64,000 nucleotides of DNA from Pseudoduganella lutea. GTDB taxonomy: Bacteria > Pseudomonadota > Gammaproteobacteria > Burkholderiales > Burkholderiaceae_D. Positions 37,055-45,486 of this stretch are shown here, one piece after another. The translations under genes and the position numbers were made by a program. A model generated the notes under the pieces. That model was not told where the DNA came from. It worked only from the letters and a program-made list of their open reading frames with translations, and did not search any database. Every line of letters begins with the position of its first letter. Within the stretch, counting starts at the first letter, position 1. The stretch lies in contig NZ_CP035913.1 in NCBI RefSeq assembly GCF_004209755.1, positions 1,550,001-1,614,000 on the forward strand, in the 5' to 3' direction.

Positions 37055-38162
37055 CGAACCAGCGCCGCCGCCACATGCCCCAGGCGACGGCGTACATGGC
37101 CAGCACGAAGGCCACCGCGTAGGCCAGCGACGCGGCCTTCGGCACCAGCGGCAGCGCCGCGATCGGCGCATACAGCGCGCCGTGCCAGCCGAGGTGACCG
37201 ATCATGTTCACGACCACGCCAGACAGCGCATAGAGGAACAGCGCGTTCATGCCGAAGATGACGAACGGCCGCGCCAGCGCCGCCATGCGCTCGCGCAACG
37301 CGGCGGACGGCGCGGCATCGAGCAGCCAGTAGAACGCACCGAACACCAGCAGCGCCCAGCCGGTGGTCATCACGCAGAACGACGTCGTCCACAGGCTCTT
37401 GTTGACCGGCATGAGCACGACATCGAGCATCGCGCCGGCCAGCACGAACGCCAGCCCGGCCAGCAGCAGCCACACGGTGCGTTCGACGGCATCCACGCGC
37501 GCGGCCAGCCAGCGCCCCGCCAGCACGCCGAAGAGCTGGCTGCACAGCGCGGGAATGGTCGAGAACAGCCCTTCCGGGTCCCAAGTCCTCGACACCGGCC
37601 ACAGATGTCCGGACAGCACCAAGCGATCGATCCACGACGCGGCATCGCGCCCCTTTTCCAGCACGCCCGCCGCGACGACGCCGTCGACACCCGGCACCGG
37701 CAACAGCAGCATCACGGCGCTATAGAACGCCAGCAGCGCCACGATCCACGCCACCTGCCCGCGCCAGCCGTAGTACACGACGATGGGCGCGGCCAGCGCC
37801 GTGCACAGCGCGATCCGCTGCAGTACGCCGGGAATGCGCACGGTGGAGAAATCGAACGCAGGGAACAGGTTGAGGAACAGGCCGATTGCGAAGATCAGCG
37901 CGGCGCGCCGCCACAGTTTCGCCAGCAGCGCCCCTTTGTCCGCACCGGCTTCCGCCTGGCGCCCCAGCGACAGCGTCATCGACACGCCGCCGATGAACAG
38001 GAAAAACGGAAAGATCCAGTCGGTGAACGTCCAGCCATGCCAGTCGGCGTGCGCCAGCTGCGAATACAGGTTGCCCCAGTCACCCGGGTTATTCACCAGC
38101 AGCATCGCGGCGATCGTGAAACCGCGGAAGGCGTCGAGGGAGAGCAAGCGTTGTGAAGTCAT
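37044..38162 (-). CDS. DUF5009 / heparan-alpha-glucosaminide acetyltransferase-like membrane protein
   Basis: A 372-residue protein with about ten membrane segments. It starts RLLSLDAFRGFTIAAMLLVN, followed by PGDWGNLYSQLAHADWHGW and TFTDWIFPFFLFIGGVSMTL, which is the family signature (NagX/YeiB-like acyltransferases). Members transfer acyl groups to sugars across the membrane; human HGSNAT is the model. In bacteria the NagX type is often linked with chitin or GlcNAc use, but no such genes lie here. The C-terminus overlaps the MFS gene on the other strand. Confidence 0.9.
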   Translation of the reverse strand: MTSQRLLSLDAFRGFTIAAMLLVNNPGDWGNLYSQLAHADWHGWTFTDWIFPFFLFIGGVSMTLSLGRQAEAGADKGALLAKLWRRAALIFAIGLFLNLFPAFDFSTVRIPGVLQRIALCTALAAPIVVYYGWRGQVAWIVALLAFYSAVMLLLPVPGVDGVVAAGVLEKGRDAASWIDRLVLSGHLWPVSRTWDPEGLFSTIPALCSQLFGVLAGRWLAARVDAVERTVWLLLAGLAFVLAGAMLDVVLMPVNKSLWTTSFCVMTTGWALLVFGAFYWLLDAAPSAALRERMAALARPFVIFGMNALFLYALSGVVVNMIGHLGWHGALYAPIAALPLVPKAASLAYAVAFVLAMYAVAWGMWRRRWFVKV

Positions 38163-38290
38163 CCGGCACCGGGCGTTATGGACGAGCGACGACTATAGAA
38201 CACGCGAGCCGCCGCTGTCCATCGCCACGCCGTGCTCCACGCGCGGGCGGCCGGTTGACGCCCCGCCGCCGGTTCCCCGATACTGCGCGC

Positions 38291-39193
38291 ATGACTTCCT
38301 ACATCGGCCGCTTCGCCCCTTCCCCCACCGGTCCCCTGCACCTCGGTTCGCTCGTCGCCGCCATGGCCAGCTACCTCGACGCGAAGGTGCACGGTGGCCA
38401 GTGGCTGGTGCGCATCGAAGACCTCGACCGCGACCGCAACGTGGCCGGCGCGGACGAGCATATCCTTGCATCGCTGCGCCGCTGCGGCATGGCGTGGGAT
38501 GGCGAAGTGACGTGGCAAACGCGCCGCCAGCACCTGTACGAAGCGGCACTGGCGCAGCTGGCGGAGCACGTGTACCCGTGCGGCTGCTCGCGCCGGGAAA
38601 TCGCCGATTCCCAGGTCAACCTGCAGGCACTGCAGCCCAACGCCACGCTCGTTTACCCGGGCACGTGCCGCGCCGGCCTGGCGCCGGGCAAGGCAGCGCG
38701 CGCGCTGCGCCTGCGCACCCCGCAGCAGCCGCGCCGCGTGATCGGCTTCCAGGACCGCTGGCACGGACACGTCGAGCAGGACATCACGGCCGAGGTGGGC
38801 GATTTCGTGATCCGCCGGGCGGACGGCTTCTGGGCCTATCAACTGGCCGTCGTCGTCGACGATGCCGCGCAGGGCATCACCGACATCGTCCGCGGCGCCG
38901 ACCTGCTCGATTCCACGCCGCGCCAGCTCTACCTGCAGGAACTGCTGGGCGTGCCGCATCCGCGCTACCTGCATGTGCCGGTCGTCGCCAATGCCGACGG
39001 CGAGAAGCTGTCGAAGCAGACCGGCGCGGCGGCGTTCGACAACGGTGCGCCCCCCGCGCAACTGCTGACCCAAAGCCTGCTGCCCGCCGCCCGCTTCCTT
39101 GGCCTGCACGTCGAGGCGGCCACCATTCCCGATTTCTGGGCCGCCGCCGTGCCGGCCTGGGCCAGCCTCCTGCGTACGCGCCACACGCAATGA
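38291..39193 (+). CDS. gluQ: Glutamyl-Q tRNA(Asp) synthetase
   Basis: A 300-residue GluRS paralogue (GluQRS/YadB) that glutamylates queuosine in tRNA(Asp). IGRFAPSPTGPLHLGSLVAA contains the HIGH-like motif. RIEDLDRDRNVAGADEHIL and the zinc-ligand Cys pair CGCSRREI follow, and the KMSKS-equivalent is GEKLSKQTG near residue 240. The anticodon-binding domain of GluRS is missing, as expected. The ATG at 38291 is the family start, with the upstream frame disregarded. Confidence 0.95.
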   Translation: MTSYIGRFAPSPTGPLHLGSLVAAMASYLDAKVHGGQWLVRIEDLDRDRNVAGADEHILASLRRCGMAWDGEVTWQTRRQHLYEAALAQLAEHVYPCGCSRREIADSQVNLQALQPNATLVYPGTCRAGLAPGKAARALRLRTPQQPRRVIGFQDRWHGHVEQDITAEVGDFVIRRADGFWAYQLAVVVDDAAQGITDIVRGADLLDSTPRQLYLQELLGVPHPRYLHVPVVANADGEKLSKQTGAAAFDNGAPPAQLLTQSLLPAARFLGLHVEAATIPDFWAAAVPAWASLLRTRHTQ

Positions 39194-39361
39194 TCCCCCA
39201 TTCGCCATGCGCCGCGGCGCCGGCGCCGGCGCCGGCAGCGTTATCGGGACATTGACGCATCGCCCTGTAGGACTGGTCCTCCGGCCGATCGTGGGTTGGC
39301 GAACAGACCCGCGCATCCCCGGCACGCATACTTCACCCATCGCTTTCACAGGAGGTGAACC

Positions 39362-39778
39362 ATGCGACGCTTCATTCTTCCCTTCGCCCTCGGCCTGGCC
39401 ACCTTGGCCACCGCGGGCGTTGGCGCCAACGATCAGATCTACAAGTGCATCGATCCGAATGGCGCCACGATGTTGTCCGACAAGCCCTGCGCCATCGTGC
39501 AGTCCGTGCCCGCCTCCGACACGGCCCCCGCAACCGGCGATGTGACGCCGGGCGTGACTGCAGGCGTGGCCGAAATGCCGGCCATCGACGAAGGCCGGCC
39601 GCAGGTCGTCAAGGAATACTTCAAGCTGCCCGCGGCGGAAATCGACCAGCAGAACCGGCCCAAGCCGCTGCTCGTCAGCACGCCGCCCAAGGTGGACGTG
39701 GCGACGCTCAAGGCTGCCCGGCTGAAGCTCGAGCTGGAAGACAAGACGGCATCGCTGCGCCAGGCCAGCCTCGATTGA
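39362..39778 (+). CDS. DUF4124-like secreted protein
   Basis: A 138-residue exported protein. Signal peptide MRRFILPFALGLATLATAGVGA, then NDQIYKCIDPNGATMLSDKPC, the short Tyr-Lys-Cys...Asp/Gly motif of DUF4124, common in betaproteobacterial secreted proteins. The remainder is Pro/Ala-rich with a charged C-terminal helix. AGGAGGT sits 6 bases before the ATG at 39362. A hairpin follows at 39786. Role unknown. Confidence 0.82.
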   Translation: MRRFILPFALGLATLATAGVGANDQIYKCIDPNGATMLSDKPCAIVQSVPASDTAPATGDVTPGVTAGVAEMPAIDEGRPQVVKEYFKLPAAEIDQQNRPKPLLVSTPPKVDVATLKAARLKLELEDKTASLRQASLD

Positions 39779-40101
39779 TCGTGGCGCCGGAGACACACTC
39801 CGGCTTGCACGAATAAAGTCACTGCGCGTGCCGGCATTGGCATGCGCGTAAAGGCTGCGTTGCAGAGCCAAATGCCGTAAAGTCTTAGCTAGCGCTACCA
39901 AAGTTTATTTCCTCACCTCCCTTCCCTCCCAGAAATTGCCGTATAGCCACGGCACTTTGTTACAAATAATTCATCTTTCTCCTTTGACACTTGGTAGCCG
40001 CACTGCCGAGAATGGCTTGCCGCATTGACCACAAATCAACGTGCCGGAGATCCCGGCCGCGGCGCCACTTGGTGATCCATCAACGACTACAAGGAATGCA
40101 C
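39779..40101. other. Intergenic region with a hairpin (323 bases)
   Basis: No gene is seen. GCCGGAG (39786-39792) pairs with CTCCGGC (39798-39804), a compact hairpin with only a weak T tract, perhaps ending the DUF4124 transcript. The rest is AT-richer and should hold the PEP-CTERM gene promoter. I could not assign -35/-10 boxes with confidence. Confidence 0.55.
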
Positions 40102-40848
40102 ATGAAGATGAAGCAGGCTTACATGGTGTTGGCACTGGCATGTGCCGCGGGCAGTGCCGCCGCGGCCACGACGGACTTTTCTTCCGGCGCACAAGGCTGG
40201 GAAGGAACGCAACCGGCAAGCGGGATCGGCGGCTCCGGCATCGACGAGACGCTTGGCAATGGCGCACCAGCCTATCGCACGATCATCAACAACTTCGGCA
40301 TCACTTTCGCCAACAGCACGAACGCCGAGTTCGTGCGCGACTACACAGCCACGTCGTCCGTCACGTTCGGCATCGACGTGCTGGCGCAGCAGGTCAGCTT
40401 CTTTGGCCAGGACGTGACGCGCGACCTGGTACTGGAACTGCGCGACTACGACAACGCCAGCGCGGGCCTGCCCTACACGAGCGTGTGGTACACGGTGGGC
40501 ACGCTCGACGCGTCGAACGAAGGCTGGAAGCACTTCTCCGTCACCATCGACGACACGTCGGCCATCGGCCTGCCATCGGGCTGGGGCGGCTATGGTGCCG
40601 AGGAAGCGGACGGCACGCCCTACCTGCCGGCGGACCGCACGTTCGCCAGCGTGCTGGCTGGCGTGGACGAGATCGCGTTCACTACCTACAAGCCGGGCTA
40701 TATGTACGGCTTCACGGACTTCGACGTGGCAGTCGACAACATCACCGTCAGCGCCGTGCCGGAACCGGGGACGTACGCGATGATGCTGGCCGGCCTGGGC
40801 CTGGTGGGCGTCGTGGCCCGCCGCCGCAAAGCGGGCCGCAACGCCTGA
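40102..40848 (+). CDS. PEP-CTERM sorting-domain secreted protein
   Basis: A 248-residue exported protein. Signal peptide MKMKQAYMVLALACAAGSAA ends near Ala22. The middle is a beta-rich jelly-roll-like segment (DFSSGAQGWEGTQPASGIGG at its start). The C-terminus is a PEP-CTERM signal: VPEPGTYAMMLAGLGLVGVV then ARRRKAGRNA, recognised by exosortase (EpsH). Such proteins go to the cell surface in exopolysaccharide-producing betaproteobacteria. AAGGA precedes the ATG at 40102, favoured over one 6 bases earlier. Confidence 0.93.
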   Translation: MKMKQAYMVLALACAAGSAAAATTDFSSGAQGWEGTQPASGIGGSGIDETLGNGAPAYRTIINNFGITFANSTNAEFVRDYTATSSVTFGIDVLAQQVSFFGQDVTRDLVLELRDYDNASAGLPYTSVWYTVGTLDASNEGWKHFSVTIDDTSAIGLPSGWGGYGAEEADGTPYLPADRTFASVLAGVDEIAFTTYKPGYMYGFTDFDVAVDNITVSAVPEPGTYAMMLAGLGLVGVVARRRKAGRNA

Positions 40849-40937
40849 TGCGCCGTTGATGCGTTACTGATGCGTTACTAAGTTCGCAGTGGCGCTTGCC
40901 TGGACGCAGCGCACGCGCCGGCGCATGATGCAAGCCG

Positions 40938-40969
40938 AACGACGATCGCCTGCCGGCATCGTCGTTTTT
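40938..40969 (+). terminator. Rho-independent terminator of the PEP-CTERM gene
   Basis: AACGACGAT (40938-40946) pairs with ATCGTCGTT (40958-40966), followed by TTT (five T from 40965). It lies about 90 bases past the stop codon. Confidence 0.85.
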
Positions 40970-41016
40970 CATCCACGGTCCTATAATGCGCGCTCTGCCG
41001 ATACCGCGAGAACGCC

Positions 41017-41790
41017 ATGACCAGTCCTGATCCCCGCCCCGCCGTCGTGCTGCTGCACAGTTCGATGAGCTCGCGCAGCCAGTGGGCCGCGCTGATGGCC
41101 GCGCACGAAGCGGACTACCGTTTCATCGCGCTCGACCTGCTGGGCTATGGCAAGGCGCCGTTCCCCGATGCGGCCATGCAGGCCGGTTTCTCGCTGGTGC
41201 ACGAAGCCGATGCCGTCCAGGCCGCCCTCGCGGCCCACCTGGCGGACGACGAACCGTTCCATCTCGTCGGCCACTCGTACGGCGGCGCCACGGCATTGCG
41301 CCTGGCCCGCACCGCCCCCGGCCGCATCCGCTCGCTGGCCGTGTTCGAACCCGTCGCCTTCCACCTGCTCGACGAAAGCGACCAGGCCCGCGCCGAGGTG
41401 TGCGCCGTCATCGCCGCGATCGAAGCCGCCCCGACCGCAGAAGAAGCCACGCGCAGCTTCATCGATTACTGGAACGGCCCCGGCGCCTTCGATGGCATGC
41501 CCGCCCCCATGCGCGAGCGCTTTACCGGGCAAGTGGCGAAAGTGAAGCTCGACTTCGTGGCCCTGCTCGGCGAGCCCGCCACGTTGCGCGACATGGCCGC
41601 GATCGGCATCCCCTCCCTCGTGCTCACCGGCCGCGCCGGCCCGGCGTCCACACACGCTGTCGCCACGCGCCTCGCCACCGCCCTGCCCCGCGTCACCACC
41701 GCGCAAACGCCGGGCGGCCACATGGCCCCGATCACGCACGCCGCCGACGTCAACCGTGAAATCGTCGCTTTCCTGCAAAGTGTTGCCTGA
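41017..41790 (+). CDS. Alpha/beta hydrolase
   Basis: A 257-residue protein of the alpha/beta-hydrolase fold. VVLLHSSMSSRSQWAALMAA carries the HG-like oxyanion region, and FHLVGHSYGGATALRLAR holds the nucleophile elbow GHSYGG (Ser near 92). A catalytic Asp candidate lies near VLTGRAGPAS, and His in GGHMAPITHA near 243. The substrate is not predictable. No signal peptide. It stands alone, and the palindrome pair at 41791 begins immediately at its stop codon and probably terminates its transcript. Confidence 0.9.
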   Translation: MTSPDPRPAVVLLHSSMSSRSQWAALMAAHEADYRFIALDLLGYGKAPFPDAAMQAGFSLVHEADAVQAALAAHLADDEPFHLVGHSYGGATALRLARTAPGRIRSLAVFEPVAFHLLDESDQARAEVCAVIAAIEAAPTAEEATRSFIDYWNGPGAFDGMPAPMRERFTGQVAKVKLDFVALLGEPATLRDMAAIGIPSLVLTGRAGPASTHAVATRLATALPRVTTAQTPGGHMAPITHAADVNREIVAFLQSVA

Positions 41791-41853
41791 AACCGGGGTC
41801 AGACCCCAATTCCAGGAAATATTTCCCAAATTCGGGGTCTGACCCCGGTTTTT
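41791..41853. repeat. Long inverted repeat of two GGGGTCAGACCCC palindromes
   Basis: AACCGGGGTCAGACCCC (41791-41807) and its exact complement (41834-41850) flank 26 bases, followed by a T run. It begins at the hydrolase stop and precedes the 41869 gene. A nested structure of palindromes within a larger inverted repeat makes it a good terminator and a typical REP-type unit. Confidence 0.9.
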
Positions 41854-41868
41854 AGCAACACTACTCTG

Positions 41869-42441
41869 ATGAAACACCGATCCCGTCCACTCACCGATGG
41901 CGAAATCGCCTGCTGCCGCAAGCTGTTCGGCGCGGCGCTGGACTGTGCGCGCGTGCGCATCCATGCGCGTGGCTGGTTTTTCGGCTGGCAGTGGCGCCAC
42001 ACGGCGATGGCGCCAGATGGGCATGTCTGGTTCCGGCCCGAGGATTTCCGCGACGATTTTTCGCGCGAGCCGGCGTGGCGGCTGCTCTGGTTCATGCACG
42101 AGATGGTGCACGTGTGGCAGTGGCAGCTGGGCTACCCGGTGATGTGCCGCGGCGCCCTGCGCATCGGCCTTTCCTATCGCTACCAGCTCGCGCCGGGCCG
42201 GCGGCTGGCGGACTACAACATGGAAGCGCAGGGCGACCTGCTGGCCGACTGGTTCGCGCTGCGCTGGCTCGGCGAACCCGGCGCCATGCACCAGAAGCAG
42301 TATGCGGCCGACGCCTGGCTGTTCGAGGACGTGCTGGCCGGGTTCCTGGCCGATCCGGCGGATGCCGCCAGCCTGCCGCGCGCCAGCCTGCCGTTCGCGG
42401 CGCCGGCCATGGCCTGGCTCAGGCGCCGTCGGGCTGCATGA
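41869..42441 (+). CDS. Putative zincin-like protein (annotated 'vgr-related' in relatives)
   Basis: A 190-residue protein without signal peptide. The clearest feature is WFMHEMVHVWQWQLG (about 80-94), which contains HEMVH, an HExxH zinc-protease motif. YNMEAQGDLLADWFALRWLG may supply the third ligand Glu. Relatives are often annotated as vgr- or Rhs-related because of genomic association with type VI secretion, but I see no such genes nearby. The last 23 bases overlap the convergent GGDEF-EAL gene. Function unproven. Confidence 0.72.
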   Translation: MKHRSRPLTDGEIACCRKLFGAALDCARVRIHARGWFFGWQWRHTAMAPDGHVWFRPEDFRDDFSREPAWRLLWFMHEMVHVWQWQLGYPVMCRGALRIGLSYRYQLAPGRRLADYNMEAQGDLLADWFALRWLGEPGAMHQKQYAADAWLFEDVLAGFLADPADAASLPRASLPFAAPAMAWLRRRRAA

Positions 42442-44167
42442 GCCAGGCCGCCAGGTCCTCGCGCGGCAGCGGCCGCGCATACAGGTAGCCCTGCGCCTTG
42501 TCGCATTGCAGCGTGCGCACCACGTTGGCCTGTTCGGCCGTCTCGATGCCTTCGGCCACCGTGTTCATGCCCAGGCTCTGCGCCACCTTCACGGTGGCTT
42601 CGATGAGCACGCGATGATGGTGGCTCGTTTCGCTCTGGCTGACGAACGAGCGGTCGATCTTCACCGTGTCCACCGGCAGCAGGTGCAGGCTGGCCAGCGA
42701 CGAATAACCGGTGCCGAAATCATCGAGCGCGAGCGTGATGCCGAGCGCCTTCAGTTCGTGCAGGCGCTGCTGCACGTCGGTATCCTGCGCCGCCAGGCTT
42801 TCCGTCACTTCGAGCTGAAGGCGCTGCGCATCCATGCCCGTGTCGGCAAGGATGCGCGCCACGGTGTCCACCCATTCGCGGTGCCCCAGCTGGGCGCGCG
42901 ACAGGTTGACGGCCAGCAGCCGCGGCGCCAGCGCGCCAAGCTCGTGCTGCCAGCGCATGAAATCGCGGCAGGCCTGTTCGAGCACGAAATCGCCGAGCGG
43001 GCCAATCAGGCCGCTCTCCTCGGCCACGCCGATGAATTCGAACGGCGGCACGATGCCGCGCACCGGGTGCCGCCAGCGCACCAGCGCCTCCACGCCGGCG
43101 GAGCGGTCGGTGCCGCCGGCGGCGCCCAGCCCCACCACCGGCTGGTAGACCACGAACAACTGGTCGGACTGCAGCGCCTGGCGCAGGTCGGTCTCGATAT
43201 CGGTGCGGCGCGCGGCCCGTTCGCGCATCGCGGACTCGAAGCGCACGAAGCGCGCACCGCCGCTGCGCTTGGCTTCCACCATCGCGATGCCGGCATCGCG
43301 CAGCAGCGCGTCGGGATCGTTGCCGTCGCCCCAGGCAATGCCCACGCTGACATTGCAGATGACTTCATGCGCCTGCAGGTGGAAGACGCGGCCGATCGCG
43401 CCGATCAGCCGCGCGGCCACGCTTTCCGCATCCTCCACACGGCGCAGGCCATCGAGCACGACGACGAATTCGTCGCCGCCGACCCGGGCCGCGAGTTGCC
43501 CGGCGCGCTGGCCCAGCGCGATGTGGTCGGTGGGCGGGCGCAGCACGTTGCGGATGCGCTCGGCCACGAGGACCAGCAGCTGGTCGCCCATTGCCTGGCC
43601 GAGCGTGTCGTTCACCTGGCGGAAGCGGTCGCAGTTCATGAACAGCACCGCAAAGCCGGTATCCTTCCCGCCGCCGGCAGCGTCGTGCTCCAGGATCCTG
43701 CGCAATTCCTCATGCACCGCGCTGCGGTTCGGCATGCGCGTGAGCGCATCGGTGCGGGCCGCCGACGACAGCCGGCTGGCCAGCCGCTCCTGCTCGCGCC
43801 GCGCCTCCAGCGTGATGTCGTTCACGGCCACCATCAGCCTTTGCGGGTCGATCTTCATCACCGACAGCGACAGCACCAGCGGGCCATCCCGCCCGTCCGG
43901 GCCTTCGATCCGCATGCCCTCGACCACCACGCCGGACGGGGTGTCGCAGCGCGCCACGTCATCGCGCAGGCCGGGCGCTGCGCGCGCGAAGATCGCGTAC
44001 AGGTTGTCGAGCGCACCCTGCGGTGCCAGGGGCATCAGCAGCTGCGAAGCCATCGGATTGAGCATGTCGATGGCGCCGTCGATATCGGCCTGCAGCAGGC
44101 CGATCGGCGTGCGATACATGAACTGGACCAGGGCCTCGTAGGCAAGTTTGTCGTCGTGCTTCATCAT
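42419..44167 (-). CDS. GGDEF-EAL protein with PAS-like N-terminus (third gene of the PYP operon)
   Basis: A 582-residue c-di-GMP enzyme. Residues 1-125 form a PAS-like sensor nearly identical in plan to the N-terminus of the upstream cyclase. GGDEF is at 230-234 (ARVGGDEFVVVL) with no RxxD inhibitory site beside it. The EAL domain starts GVEALVRWRHP (Glu360) and keeps NLSRAQL, EVTES, DDFGTGYSSL, KIDRSF and EGIET, so phosphodiesterase activity is likely. The ATG at 44167 overlaps the upstream stop (ATGA), so the two are coupled. The open frame to 44992 is read-through of another gene. Confidence 0.93.
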   Translation of the reverse strand: MMKHDDKLAYEALVQFMYRTPIGLLQADIDGAIDMLNPMASQLLMPLAPQGALDNLYAIFARAAPGLRDDVARCDTPSGVVVEGMRIEGPDGRDGPLVLSLSVMKIDPQRLMVAVNDITLEARREQERLASRLSSAARTDALTRMPNRSAVHEELRRILEHDAAGGGKDTGFAVLFMNCDRFRQVNDTLGQAMGDQLLVLVAERIRNVLRPPTDHIALGQRAGQLAARVGGDEFVVVLDGLRRVEDAESVAARLIGAIGRVFHLQAHEVICNVSVGIAWGDGNDPDALLRDAGIAMVEAKRSGGARFVRFESAMRERAARRTDIETDLRQALQSDQLFVVYQPVVGLGAAGGTDRSAGVEALVRWRHPVRGIVPPFEFIGVAEESGLIGPLGDFVLEQACRDFMRWQHELGALAPRLLAVNLSRAQLGHREWVDTVARILADTGMDAQRLQLEVTESLAAQDTDVQQRLHELKALGITLALDDFGTGYSSLASLHLLPVDTVKIDRSFVSQSETSHHHRVLIEATVKVAQSLGMNTVAEGIETAEQANVVRTLQCDKAQGYLYARPLPREDLAAWLMQPDGA

Positions 44168-45486
44168 GCGGCGGTATCGGTCGATTGGGAACTCCAGCAT
44201 TCCACGCGATTGCGCCCGGCAGCCTTCGCGGCATACAGTGCGGCGTCGGCGCGCTTGACCAGGTCGTCGATACCGGCCATCTGCGCATCCCATGCGGCCA
44301 CGCCGGCGCTGACGGTGAACGTTACGGCGACCCCGTCGACCCGCACCGTCAGCCCTTCCACGGCAGCCAGCAGGCGCTTTGCCACAGAGCACGCCTGTGC
44401 CAATTCGGTCGATGGCAGCAGCACGGCGAACTCCTCGCCGCCCAGGCGGGATACCACGTCCACGGCGCGGAACGTGGTGCGCAGCGCCTCCGCGAATGCG
44501 CGCAGCACGGCATCGCCGACCGGGTGGCCATGCGTGTCGTTGACGCGCTTGAAGTGATCGAGATCGAACAGCGCCAGCGCGACAGGCCGCGGAAAGCGGC
44601 GCGCGCGGCCCAGTTCCAGCTCGGCCGCGTGGAAGAAGCCGCGCCGGTTGGCCACGCCGGTCAGGTGATCGGAAAACACGGCCTGGCGCCAGCCTTCGCT
44701 GGCCGCGCGCCGGTCGGTGATATCGCGCAGCACCAGGCAGTAGGCCGGCTCGGTGTCCGGCGCCCCGGGGTCGCCGTCGGGCAGCGGCGTGATCATCGCG
44801 CTGGCCCAGAACGGCGTGCCGTCGGCGCGCATGCGCAAGCCTTCGTCCACGCTCCAGCCACTGGCATCGGCCTCGCGCAGCAGGTCGCGCGCCCGTTCCG
44901 GCGTGGTCGTGTCTTCGGGCTCGAACACGGCATAGGGCTGGCCCACGATCGCTTCCGTGTACCCGGTCACCCGGCCGATGCTGTCGTTCCACTGCTCGAC
45001 CCGGCCCTCACGATCCAGGCTCACCAGCGCATAGTCGGCAACGCTGGCCAGCAGCGCGTTCAGCCAGGCGTCGCTTTGCCGCAGCTGGCGGTCGCGCTGC
45101 ACCTGCAGCGTCACGTCCTGCAGCACGGCCATCAGCCGCGCGGGATCGAGCTTGACGATCGACAGCGACAGGATGGCGGGCTCGTTGCGCCGGCCGCCGC
45201 CATGCAGGTGGATGTGCAGGCCATCGCAGATCCGGCCACGCGGCGCCGTGAATTCGCTGCACAGCATGCGCACTTCCGGCGCCACGTCCTGCAGCGCGGT
45301 GAACAGGTTGTCCAGGCAGCCATCGCGCGACAACGGCATCAGCAGTTGCGCCGAGATGGGATTGCTCAGCGTGATGGCGCCATCGGCCTGCGCCTGCACC
45401 AGCCCCACCGGCGCCAGGTACAGGAACTGCATCAGTGCTTCGTGCTCGGCCCCGATGTCGGGGTCGGCCGCGGGCGCGGTACTCAC
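44164..45486 (-). CDS. Diguanylate cyclase with two sensor domains (second gene of the PYP operon)
   Basis: A 440-residue protein. The first sensor domain (residues about 12-128: EALMQFLYLAPVGLVQAQAD..., LLMPLSRDGCLDNL) is duplicated in the next gene. A typical PAS domain follows (about 138-260), with ALLASVADYALVSLDREGRV and GYTEAIVGQPYAVFEPEDTT. GGDEF is present, with DHLTGVANRRGFF, FDLDHFKRVNDTHGHPVG and GGEEF at 349-353, so synthesis of c-di-GMP is expected. No membrane segments. Its start overlaps the stop of the photoactive yellow protein gene (ATGA at 45486), which suggests one transcript and coupled translation. Confidence 0.93.
   Translation of the reverse strand: MSTAPAADPDIGAEHEALMQFLYLAPVGLVQAQADGAITLSNPISAQLLMPLSRDGCLDNLFTALQDVAPEVRMLCSEFTAPRGRICDGLHIHLHGGGRRNEPAILSLSIVKLDPARLMAVLQDVTLQVQRDRQLRQSDAWLNALLASVADYALVSLDREGRVEQWNDSIGRVTGYTEAIVGQPYAVFEPEDTTTPERARDLLREADASGWSVDEGLRMRADGTPFWASAMITPLPDGDPGAPDTEPAYCLVLRDITDRRAASEGWRQAVFSDHLTGVANRRGFFHAAELELGRARRFPRPVALALFDLDHFKRVNDTHGHPVGDAVLRAFAEALRTTFRAVDVVSRLGGEEFAVLLPSTELAQACSVAKRLLAAVEGLTVRVDGVAVTFTVSAGVAAWDAQMAGIDDLVKRADAALYAAKAAGRNRVECWSSQSTDTAA

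Noticed and set aside
39194..39361. Short ORF over a GCC/GGC tandem stretch after gluQRS
   Set aside because: It is a GC-rich repeat with no ribosome-binding site; nothing protein-like can be supported.
41869..42441. Rhs/type VI secretion component
   Set aside because: Relatives carry that label, but no VgrG, PAAR or Rhs repeat is present; only the HEMVH motif can be supported.
42419..44992. 857-residue GGDEF-EAL fusion
   Set aside because: The first 275 codons lie out of frame inside the upstream diguanylate cyclase. The ATGA overlap at 44164-44167 shows two genes.
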